From Echinococcus granulosus (lineage: Eukaryota; Platyhelminthes; Cestoda; Cyclophyllidea; Taeniidae): DNA of 64,000 nucleotides. Where the stretch lies: assembly GCF_000524195.1 (NCBI RefSeq), contig NW_020170488.1:128953-192952 (forward strand), in the 5' to 3' direction. Within the stretch, counting starts at the first letter, position 1, and every line of letters starts with the position of its first letter. The position numbers were made by a program, and so were the translations under genes. The notes under the pieces are model-generated. The model was not told where the DNA came from, ran no database searches, and worked only from the letters and a program-made list of their open reading frames with translations. Below, piece after piece: positions 38,391 through 50,500 of this stretch.

Positions 38391-41274
38391 AACAAGAGAG
38401 TGGCATTAGGGAATCTTCCCTATCTGAATTAATACGTCAGTAGCGGCCCTCAATTCTCCTCAATCAATACTCGAATATCCTTCCTAAAAGTAGGGCACCC
38501 TATTTCTGGAGTACGCTTTAACTTCTGTCACTTTCTTCAAGTGATGACGATAAACTGACACAAATGTTGTGGTTGCCAACGAATGATCACCGAGCTGCTG
38601 TAGACAGGCACGTTTCCATGCTTCGAAAAGCTTCTACATGGCGGTTGTCATATGTCCATCAGTAAGGCCGTTGAGCTTCACAGATGACCGCTTTAAATTT
38701 TCTAACCATCTGATAGTGAATGTTAGCCAAGTCGCTTTTATTCTCTTAGAGCAGGATTTCAAGGTCATTGCTAAATTAAAGGATGAAAAAGTGCCTACTA
38801 ACTAATTTTCAGTAAATGTTTTGCTCTTGTCAAAAATTTTTGAACACAAGTGACGACCGGTTAGTAAATAAGGAAAGTGGATGTAGAAAAGAGCGGATTA
38901 GCCCAATTCTCTCCCGGACTTACAAACTTAGATAAAACCCTTTTTGCAAATGAAGAGAAGAATTGGCGGGATGCTACCCGAAACAGCATGCGCGGATTAA
39001 AATGGAACCAAGTAAAAAACCCCGAAGAGAAGTCCACTTAAAGTGTGTGCGAAGTTAAGTGAATAATTGGAATAATTCTCGTTCGGTGGTGTCTGAACTT
39101 CTTTAGCAGGTGTCATAAAAAAATTTTCCGAGGGTACAGTAAAATTGGGTGATGATGAGTGTGATGGGTCAGAATTGCAAGCGATAAAAAAGAGCTAAAT
39201 AGATGGAGTTAATTAATGACCTCTAATTGCTAAATGCTTTTAGTGAGTGCCATTTTGCGCTACCGCTCACAAGATTAATTGGACAAATCGGTATCAAACT
39301 AACAGCAATTGAAAATAAAACATCCAAAGAACCCCAACATCTGCCATTACTGTGTCTCCCACTGGGAAAGGTTGATAAGAATGGTCGCAATCATATATAT
39401 ACAAATGGAGAAAAAATAATCAAAATGGAAAAAAGAGTTCAAAAACGTTTGGGAAAAGCAGTAAAAGGTTAACAAGAAGGAAGAAAAATCCAAATAAATG
39501 GGTAAAAAGGAAAGTGGATGAGGTGAGGGTGGGAAGTCAATAAAATGGATGAGAGAGTTAGGGACATGAAGTAGTGCAATACATTGGAATGCGGCGTCTC
39601 GCCTTGCCTAGTCACTACCGTCGCAGTGGGTGGTAAAAAGGCGGGCTACTGACAATGTCGGAAGACTCCGATTGAGGGAGGGAGTTGGCAAGACACTGAG
39701 ACAACCGGAGAGGGGGCACGTGCGTGTGTGTTTGTGAATGTGCGGATATGTGAGTGTATTGGAGCGTGAGTGTGTTGTATGGTTTACGGTGTGCGAATAA
39801 AATGGGGATAGATTGCATCATATCTTGTCTCCTCTCATAATAACACATCACTTTAATTTACTTAACTTCATTGCACTTTACTTCGCATGCCATCATATCA
39901 CATCACGCCTTTTGTGAATCCAAAGTTGAAAAAGATAAGTAACTGGTGGATGATTGATGATCAGTGGTCCATTACCAGTAATCGACTATCGTTGATGGAT
40001 GGTAGATGCGCTTTGTGTGTTACCTATTTACTGACTGATAAAGATCGGATACTGAGATGGGTGTCAGCTTATGAGATTAATTGATTGACTGCTCAATTTT
40101 CGCTTGTTGTTTATTTTGTGATTTATTGATGGTGCAGTTGCCAACAGGTTGGCAGATGAGGAATGGGGTGCAGTGTGCAGCGGAAAAGTGGGGTAGTATG
40201 TGTGCCATGTGTCAAGTGGCATGATATAGTGCCTGTAGCAGGATAGTGTAGAGGGGCTGAAGGGAGGGGGTAAGGTCAACGTAACAGAAGGCAAGGGAAA
40301 AGAATACAAATGAATTAAAGGAGATAAAGGTAAATTTTTGCGAGTTATTGTGATGAGATATGATGTTCTAGTGTTCTGTAGATTTATGTCAAACTATTAG
40401 TTTTTCAATAAGAAAACGGGTTTAGGCTGCCACAGAGTGCAATTTTTTTGTAATATTCTGTTTGTTTCTATTTTCTGTGCAATGAATCTCATTTTAGTTG
40501 TTTAGTGAGTGGTTGGGATAATTCTAAGCGGTGTCAGGTTCAAGGGAAACGAATTCCATGAAATGGGTTAAAATGGATACTGTACTTGTCCAATCTAAGG
40601 CAAAAGAAGTGAATTTATTTACAGTCTGCGTTTTAGAGTGGTAGTTATTCTGCTTTGGCCTAGTAAGTACCTCCTTATTTCTTACTACCTTTGGTTAATC
40701 GCTTTTGTATTCGCCTCTCGATGCTTCTCTTTGAGATTCCTTTCGTTCAAAATTTTCCAAAAGTTGCTTCCAACCCTATTTACCCTGCTTTTTTAAGGTT
40801 TCTGTTTTACCATTATTTTCCTAATCAAATATGTCCTTGGGGCTTTGTAGTCCAATTTCCTTTGTTGGCTATCTGATACATTTCATACTCCTGGCCCGAC
40901 TGCTTACTACTGAGACAGCTGTTTTGTGAAGTCATATTCGGCGCTATCACGTTTTTGCTTCTTTTCAAATGTTTAAGGAGTTTTTTGGACTTGTACGTTT
41001 TTAATTCTCTCAGTTTCTGTCATTTTTCTTCAAGCTTTCGCTTTAGTTCTGCTGGCATACCACTTGTTATGTGCGCGAAAACTAATACAATAGGACGCCT
41101 GGTACTTAGCTATTCGTACTTTCGTGTTTTTGTTCAAATTTTAGAACGTGGTGCTGTTTGGATCCCTTTAAAGGTCGCTTTTTATACTTTACGTGAACCG
41201 CTTTTCGCATGGAAGCAATCTATGCATTTAGCTCTTTGTTACTTGACATCTTTACTTCGTTGTTCTGTTGAACC

Positions 41275-41503
41275 ATGTTCTCACATTCTTACATTTTTGC
41301 CATTCTTAAGGTGAAATTTATTGCCATTTATCTCATTGTAACTGCCACCAATGTCTCAGCCTTACACGTCTTCGGTGAATGGAGTACAGACAAGGTCTAC
41401 ACATTCGTGGCCCGTTTTGCTTTTCAAAAGACCGCCGTCGATGAAGTAGAAGCCACTCGAGGCTACATCTTTGGCAATGTTACCAGCTTGGACCCCGCAT
41501 TCA
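41275..41503 (+). CDS. TMEM145: TMEM145-like exon 1 (start, signal peptide)
   Basis: The ATG at 41275 starts MFSHSYIFAILKVKFIAIYL and continues into GEWSTDKVYTFVARFAF. The donor A|GTATGT follows 41503, leaving one base of a codon. The start is chosen because the hydrophobic run directly after this ATG makes a credible signal peptide. Confidence 0.85.
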
Positions 41504-44500
41504 GTATGTTTAAATCTTGCTTCATTTTATTAGTCGACTTTTTATTTTGTTATTCATTTCCTAACCCCTTTCATTGTGCATAGCCGTAATCTGCACTCAC
41601 TGTTTTGCTAACGGAAGGTAGAAAAACTGTGAAAACTTCACTGTGAAATGTGAGAGATATGGTATGAGCTCTTCCATTAGATTTTATCGAGCCCTTTTAG
41701 CTTTTAGTCACTTTAGTAACCTCACAACTTTTGAAAAAATCCCAGTATGTTTTTCCTTCTCTGTGCTAGATTTTGAATAGAACGCGCTAGTTAACAGCTG
41801 CCTGAACCACAAAAACAGGCGGATAATTTAAGCATACTCTTTGAGTGAGCGCCATGCATTTGAAGTAGTGAGGGGTAATCCGTATTCCTTACTTAGCCTC
41901 ATAATTTGGTTGATCATTTCATCCATTTGGTTGTAGTAGAAGATTCATTCTTTGTGACACATTGATCTGGACTCAGCAGATAAACGTGTTTGATATCGCT
42001 CATGAACCTCTGAGCACTAGAAATGCAAAACGTGACAGTCCGTGGTAATGAAAACAATAGGAGATTCATCTTACTGTCAGACTACTAAGCACATCAAACC
42101 TTTCATTTTTATGGTTCGACTTTTTCCTGAGTGGGGAAAGGTTTACAACTTGTGGAATTTTAAGAATCGAGAGGAGCTAGATTTTCTTTCCTTTTGGAAC
42201 CTGGTAAAATCCCCTTCGTCACAGCCCGGTGCAAACTAACCGTTTGTCCTACCCACTCAGCTCAGTCCTCCTCCAAGTTCGAGTCCTTCAAATAACTTAT
42301 TTTTTCATCACGGTTTGACATCCCCTAGTGAGCGCTATTTGGTTACCTCCGGACTAGCTCTAAAGGGAATATAAGGCGTGTCAGCCTCTAGATGGGGTCA
42401 TTATTGCTGTGCAGAAGTACTGTGGGACTCGTGGGAGGTGGGAGACGTATTTCCTGGTTGCATACCTTATCTCTTCTATAAAACCCGTCAAAAAGTAGTC
42501 AGGTTTGTTAAGGCCACCCACAAAATAGAAGCATAGGTCATCAACGTGTGGACCTTCCAAATCTGGTGATAGTTCTAGGTACAAACTACATTGTAGGTGT
42601 TCATTTGTCAAGTTTTGCTGAAAGCTAGGTAATGGTTTGAATTGAACAATTTTTGTAGAGATATTTGTCTAATGGTACAATCATCAAATGTAACACTGAA
42701 CAGTAGCAAAGTATCAAAGAGGACTATCTTAGTTTACAGTGTAATTTGGCATTTGAAACGCCCTACAGATTCCTCCACAAGGCTGCCACCAGCAACTCTG
42801 GTGGTAGTGGATGGTGAGTACGTAACTGATCTATACGGCAACGCTAGCCGACCTGTGCAATTCTTCGGCGACGTCTCGAATAAGTCGCACCTCAGTCTCT
42901 GGCTTGCCGAGACAGCACGGTGTCGGACCATGTTCTCGCGCATCAACACTCTTGCCTGGCACCGCAAATGCGGTCCTAAAGCCAAAATGGACTTCTTGCG
43001 GCAGGTGCCCTGTACCACTGGAGATGTCTGCTCCGAGGAGGATGATCGGTCTCGTGTTCAACCCGAAGCGCAATTCACTTTTACGGTCCAGGATCGTCGG
43101 CAACCTCGGTAGATCCTCACTCAATTTCCCCCTCTCTGTCCGTCTGTCTATCTTCATAGCAAATAATTTGTCTATAACTTAGGGATGGCAATTTTATGCT
43201 CCATAGAACAGTAGATAGCTCCTTCTGCTTTAGGTCCATCTCTGAAAGCCTCACCTAGTTTGGTATTTGCTGACTTTTGTGGTTGGTAGTCTCTGCCTTC
43301 TTCTGATATGAGAGACCTTTTCGAGTGTCCAGTTTCATAGTCAGTAGAAGCAGACCTATCGTCTCCCTCCTACACAACACCTTTACTCCTTTCAATTTAT
43401 CACTGTCCTTGTATATCCCTGGGACTTGCTCGTCTTGGAAAGCTGGCCTTGAAGGTTCGCCTTCTTTCGGCCTCTTTCTGCTTCTAGGAGTAGTTCACAG
43501 CCCTTCCCTTCAACTCCTTCACTTACCAATGCTAAATTATTTTTCCTCAGGACATATTGAATTGCCCAATTTAGGTGCTTTGCCATTCTCTCTTTTAACT
43601 CTCGACTATCATGGTCGACAAATCTCAGAATCAACCCGACGACGGAAGTGACATGGCCCATTGTTGTTCATGTTGCATTCTATGAAAGGCCAAAGATTAA
43701 GACTGGTCGGGACGCAAGTTACTCCGTATTTACATCAGCTTAGTAACTCCTAGTAAAGGCTATTGGGGGATTTAAAAACAACCTTACCTTAAACGTATGA
43801 AGTAGCTGAGAATTTAGTTGCACAAATGGCATAAAAGGAACACCGTGGAGGCCAAATCAGTTGAGACTGAAGAGATTTGCTTGGACCAGCTTAAGGACAG
43901 ACCCAAGGAAAAGTAGAAGTTAAACCTCGAAGGTTTCCCAAACAAGTGGGTTAGATCTCTCAAATAAGGGCTTTGAAAAAAGAAAAGCGCCTTTTTCCCC
44001 ACTGAGTACATCGTGAGAGTCTCCGGGATATGTGATATCGACCACCATAGTTCAGAGGTTTCCTTGTCTCAACAACGGCACCAACACCCGCACTACCAAA
44101 CGGAGCATAAAGGAGAAAAAGGCGGCGTTATTACCCGCACCATATAATTTCCCTCTCTGTTTGGTTTCATCCCAAATTAGTCTTTTTGGGATTAATTGGA
44201 TATTGTCACCCACCATAAAGTGCTAAAAATACCTCTCAATTATTCACGGAAAAGCCGGGCCATCGCTTTCTTCTAATTTTGGCAGAAAACACCTTAAGAC
44301 GTATCCCCTTTTCCCCCATTTTGATGTACTTTTGGGTACTTTCGAGGAGTTATCTTGTAATGGTGTAACCGCCAATTGTCAAACTCGAGGGCACCCAAGG
44401 TGGTGGTGCTTGAATCACGAAGTATCTCACGCCTCCCAATGAGCCAATAATGGAAGTTGACTAGGTGTGATGATGGCCTTTGTTGCTAGAAGGCGACAAC

Positions 44501-47500
44501 ACCAAGTTTTGTCATATAGCGTGATTCTGCCCTAAAAGGCCTGCATATAAGTGTGAAAATACTCCCACCTAACATGCTATGCAATTTCTCTCTTGTTGAT
44601 GTGAAAAAGAGACGCCACATTCAGGTATCAGTTAAAAATGGTTTATGGGTTTTGTGTTAGGCACCTAGTGCGGAAATTCATCACGCATAGCAGCCAGTAT
44701 TACACCTTATTTTGGTGCCTTGTTGACTGATGTAATAGGTGGCCCGACAGCATTAAAAACCGCACAAGTGCGCTCTTTTAACCACGAGGAGGAGATAATG
44801 AGCTATTTTGCGGAGTGTAATTCTAACGAGACGCGATTCTTTGTTTGAGGAGATTAGTGGAGCAAAAAGTTTGGCCCACTTTCAGTGAAACTTGTAGCCT
44901 GTGGAAACGTAGAGAGTGCCACCGACACGGGTGAGTCAAATTTGCATCCAGCTCGTCTTTGTCGGGGCTCTCTGCTTTCTTCATTTTTTTATATTCCTTC
45001 CCCCGCCCTCCGTATCAAAGTGCCTCATGGACGGATGCAGATCCGGCCTATCCAGCGGTCATACCAGTTTAAACGCAGTCCCAAAACTTGTGAAATTTGT
45101 TGCATTGGTCTTGAAGAATGTACGGCGGTGGAGTAACCAAGAAATTTGTTTTCGGTGGTGACACATGTGATGATGACCCCCTTCAGTGCTGTTGAATTTG
45201 AGAAATGAAACTCCTAGTTTACATCTGCTTTAAGTGGGAGGAGAGGGAGCCGTGAAAGTCTCCGAGTAAATGGATTTCATCCACACTTCTTGTATTTGCA
45301 GGCGACGGGCAATAAGCTTCACTTCTTTCACGTACGCCTTCAAAACGAGTCATGCCTTGTTTCTGGACTGAGTTGTGCTGGGAGGTGGCAGATTTGCTTG
45401 GTCTGATGATAGTGCAGGTAGTACAGGTGTTGATGCCATGGTGAATGGATGAAACCGCTGCGGTCTTACAGTGGCCGGTATTCCTCTGAGTGTCTCGTGG
45501 TGAAAGAAGGAAAGTTAACATTGACGAATTCGGTAACCACGAGTCGAAATAAATCATAACCAATCAAAACCAAGTGTCAAGTTTATCATGTAGTCAAGCC
45601 TTTTGAGCATTCCGATTCCTTAGAGAAGCATCAAAGAGGGTAGAACGCCTTCATTCGGACTAGAAAACGGGTTGTGATAAATTCAACCAAATCACACAAA
45701 TATTATTCTTTTTACCGCCGAGGTATATGGACACCGTCGTTGGCGCCGATGCTGTGGTGTCTTCATGATGTGCACACCCACAACCTGTAAACTTTAACAC
45801 CTTTTAAGAGTGATTTACGTTTCCTTTTTTACACTTTGTATGTGTTTTGTCGCTAGAAGTGTTTATTGGGCAAAAGAATGTGATGACATCTATTTAACGG
45901 ACTTGAGTGAGGCAAAAAAGTAGCCGATATTCGGTTTTTTGGTTCCTTCACGCTAATGACGTCTGGTAACGAAATCGGTTTGTCTAGTTTGTCTGGAGAA
46001 GCAGAAGGACTGTCGATCAGCGATCGTTTGTGAGTGCGCATACCCGCAGTCGCTCCGGACGGTCTCCCTGCCGCATTTCCCACCTACACAGCAGAAATTT
46101 CATCTGAAATTGATGGATGCAAATTTACCCTGTCTGTCTGAAGAACTGAATTTACCACGGTCTCAAAGCTGTGGAAGCTTCATGCGACATTCAGTGAGGG
46201 CGCGGTAGAAAAATAGACAGGTCAGAAAAGGTTTTAAAGCTTAACTCGAGGTTCGGAAAAACTTTTGGAGATGGTTGACATGAATGATGAATCAGACCGT
46301 GGTACCTTTACCATATAAAAAGGCACCAGTTATATAATTTGTGGACAGATTTGTGATGAAAAGTGGTTCCTGTATATTAAAGTTCATGGAGCGAACGGAC
46401 ATATTACTGGCTATGAGCAAACGACCCACTCACTTGCCACACAACTCCACAGATGAATTCGCTTACTTCGAGCCGAGTGTGGTGCACTGCAGGCCCGGTT
46501 GTTCATCGGGGTGAGATGTGTCCAGTCGATCATGTCCAGGAAGAACTCCTTCATCGTCTTTGGGAACAGGCAAGACTGGAGAATGAATCGAAACCGCCAC
46601 AAAGGTGGCCCATGAGGAACTGTCACATCGCACTCTGGGAAGGGGTGGGGGCAATGGCTCACTTTGTCCTGCATATTCTTCTGATACTGAATGCCACCCT
46701 TTCCTGACCTCAAACGCAAAGAGGAATAGACAGTCTGGAAATAAAAGATGAGGTAGAGACGGAAGTGTCTGGGGCAGAATTATTTTTGCCGTCTAGACAC
46801 GGAATACTCTACAAAGGTGGTATTCACAGCTACTTTTTAGCTCGTTGACAAAGTATTATAGGCCATAGATAGTAATGGTGGCTATACCAGTGAACACTCA
46901 GAGAGACTTCTACGAAAATAATCGTTTGGTGCATTTTGTTGTCATAATTTGTATAGTTGAGGTTGGACAGTCGAGTTTGTTTTATTGTAGGCTTGTGTTG
47001 TGTGCCTTAGAGGTGTGAATACTGGGGACGACCTAGGCGTCAAACTGACGTCACAAGAATAGGTCCTGGCGATAGGTGTCTTGACTTTTAGTTGGAGGAC
47101 GTCCAATCCGCGTCAGCGAGAGTGCTCCTTCTCATACAACCTACAGAAACTAGGACTATCTCCGTGTCCACTATTTCTGTTACAGCGGACTTCTTTTTCA
47201 TCATTCAATCAACACCTCAACTTTGGAGTAATTCGTTGTAGAACTTTCCTTTTGCTGCTTTTATCTTTGTGAGACTCCTCGCCACCTTTATTAATGATTT
47301 TTCCATCTTCCTTTCCGCCTTCAAGATTCTGGTACCTTAGTCTGATTGCTTGCTACCGCAATCTGACCACCTGCGAGTGGGAGACTTCGGCGCTACCTCG
47401 ACCCGACAGTGACCTCTCAAAGAGTGACTGCGGCGATCCCTTGAGACCCTGCGTACCAATGCGCATGCGTTATGACATCTGGATGGTGAATGGGATACCA

Positions 47501-50500
47501 CGTCTACGTGACTACTACCGATTTGAGCACCAGTTCTCCTTTGAGTACCACGATATCTTCGAGATCTATCTCACATTCGGTGTCCTCTACCTCTTCCTTG
47601 GTGTCATCCTACATGTGAGTTGAATTCATTGTCATCTTCATCGACTCCCTTGAAAATTTTTTATAGGCGTCAAATGCATATGACTACAATTTTTTTATAT
47701 AGCCGCGGCGTCACAATTATGTGACGCATATTCTTCCTCCTTATACGACTACTGCTACTAACAAATCGAGCCTCAAATAGCTCGATTAATATGACAAAAA
47801 CTTCTTAGTTTGAGGGTTGCCACATTTTATCACTTCTATTGCAGTAGCAGTTGCATGTATCGGGGATCACGTGGATACTCTGATGATCTCCTGACAGTCA
47901 GTTTTACAGTATTGTGTGAGTAGTAGGCTCATAGGCTCATTCAACCCAGTCAAGCACTTGTTTGATATTTCTTACGAAAGGCGGGCGGTTGGACTTGGCA
48001 ACGCCCCTCAAAAGTGGACAGGGCGTTCTGAGGGCTTCAACGATGTGGGTATGCCTTAATTGGTCTTGCCAGAGGTGAAGGTGGTCCCTAAACACAACAG
48101 ATAGAAGGAGCGCTCAGAGCACACAACATCCTTTGTCCTCCTCTTAGAGGACTATATTTGCGTTGACACCAAAACTTCTCGATTGGCTGTCCTAAAGAAG
48201 GAGCTATGAAAGCACTGACCCTATTTCCTAGCCTTCGTAAAGCTAGCAAAGTCTGTCAGATGGTGTCAAAGCAACTGGGAAGAGCGTAGTATTATCTAGC
48301 TTTAACTTTCTTAACCCCCTCCCCCCAGAGTCTTCCCCTATCAATTGACAAAATAATTTGCTCGACTTTCACTAGGGCCAGCTGCACTGGCTTGCTGAAA
48401 CCTGTAGCAGTTAAGCTATTGTTTATATTGCCTTTAAAAGTCCACTGTCCATCTATCCTATACTCTACTATTACCGCCTATTGTTTGATTAACCTGATGG
48501 GCGTATGTGAGAGTGGGGGAAGAGAACGATACCGTCTCTCCTAATCCTCACCCAATCCAAGCTACCACCTAATCTTGACATTAGAATGCCACGTGGCATC
48601 GTCATTTGAGCAAAATTTACCACTGAGAAGTAAAGGCTGACAGGAAAACGGAGGTGACTAGGCCCAGATTTCTTGCCTTGACGCCCCCGAGACAAAACCG
48701 CGTGTAGAGATGGCCTCCTTTACTGCTATCTTGTCGTTTTGGTTGAAGGCGACTTCAAAAGACTAATTCTTTCTTCCCGTCCCATTTAAACCGCACAAAC
48801 ATCTTTTTTGTTGCCTTAAAATTCGATAGTTTAAAGAAATCTTTTCTATCGACATGCGGCATCTCTTGCCCCCTCTCAGCTATGATTGCTTTAACTTGGG
48901 CGCACATGCACAGCCAAACTGGTGACACTCTACTTAATTTGCTTCAGGGAGAGAAAATTTTCCAAAATGTATCATTGTACATCTTTAAATCACAGTCACA
49001 GTTTGTTACGTGAGAAGAATATAGTTTTGTAAATCCTCGCTAATTTTCTTACCTCCGGTAAAGTAGGGTGAAAAAAGGCGGAAGGTTTTTCTCATCTTTT
49101 GTTACTGCAAAAGTAATGTATTAAACAAATCTCGAGCTCTTTTGAGCAGAGCACACCTTCTGTTTTTCAAATTTGATCCGCTACCACTGTGGTATTTATG
49201 TGACGCCCCGCTTTTCTTACTTCAATCCAACATGTCAAATATTTGTCATGTTGGATTTCATAGCGTTAGTGTCCTGTTGAAACAGCGCAACCTCCAGATT
49301 GTGGTTATCAATTTTTCCTTGATACCTCCAACATATGGTGCATAGGGGATCTTCTCGGCTCAAGCCGTTCGAGAGAAAGCTGGATGCAGGCAGAGAACTT
49401 GGTGATGGTTTGTGGTGTATCTCCAGAATCCAGAAAAAACGTGCCCCTAGCTACGTAGTGAGCGCCTAGTGCCAAAGAAAAATTGACATCCATCACGTGG
49501 AGTAACACCAAGGGAGTGCGCCATGAGGCCTTATTACGAGTCAGCTTTGCGGCGATGTGAAGTGTGGGATCTTTCGTTGCCGTGTAGGAAGAGGCCTTTT
49601 TTCCAGTTTATTCTCTAGAATTGCCTATTGCTGGAAGTATTAAAGAATTTTTTTTGGAAATGATCGAGTTTTACCTTATTGACTCAATGCATCTCATCAG
49701 TATTCGTTTGATTTGGAGTTAGTGAACAGGCCCTGATAAACAATAGGATCTGGAGTGCACCATACTCGACTTGAAGCAACCACAGTCGTCTGGAGGTGGG
49801 TGGAGGTGTAATGGTGCTCCTGCTACTCCTAGAGGTGTTGACGCCATGATTCACGGCCGTACGTAACATGCAATTCCATCAACGAATAACTCAGCAGGCC
49901 GCAAAGGACTGTGTTCATTTTGCCCTGAACTATCACAAGGTTGAACAATCGCTAGGTAGATGGATGAAGGCGCATGTGCTAGTGTGACCCGTCTATTCGC
50001 CTACGTGTCCGACAGGCTGACTTGACAATGACTGTGACGTCCATAGCGTAAAGATAACTTAGACCGGATGCACCTGGTCCGATCACTATTAATATATGAC
50101 GCCTACTTTCGTCTAGACTATTTTCTGATTTGGCCACAGTCACGGACAGCCCATGCTGTCCACTTTAATACCAAATGGATTGAGAGCTTAGATACTACTA
50201 TTACTTCATCCGTACATTTGCGCAAATACAAAATCCTCTCCTGTAAATGTATTCCCTACCAGCATCACATACATATGCCACCCTGACTTTCGTACAAATA
50301 TGGGACTGTCACAGCCTTGCCTGCAAAAGCAAGCAGGAAGGAGGGATTGTCTAATTATAGCGATAAACTTCTGACTTGTAGATCAAGTACAAGGGAGAGT
50401 ACGAGCCGTTAGCGTGTCTCCTCTTCACGCACATCTGGCTGTCTTTTGGAGCAGCGACACTGCGAGCTATCCACTTTTCAACCTTCTCATTTGATGGCGT

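Larger units (their letters stand above)
38119..41274. other. 3' flank of the SH3 gene and intergenic region
   Basis: Contains a possible poly(A) signal ATTAAA at 38222-38227, a G-quadruplex motif (38357-38390), several AATAAA hexamers (for example 39314-39319 and 39539-39544), an A-rich stretch (about 39300-39500) and a degenerate TG-rich stretch (39718-39778). From about 40640 to 41270 the + strand is T-rich and leads into the TMEM145-like start codon. No gene seen. Confidence 0.6.

Noticed and set aside
40955..41314. 119-codon + frame just before the TMEM145-like start
   Set aside because: No ATG near its start, T-rich composition giving mostly Phe/Leu/Ser, and it overlaps the real exon in another frame.
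46411..46719. Overlapping open frames on both strands in TMEM145 intron 2
   Set aside because: Both strands are open over the same bases, which suggests low stop density from composition; no recognised domain in either.
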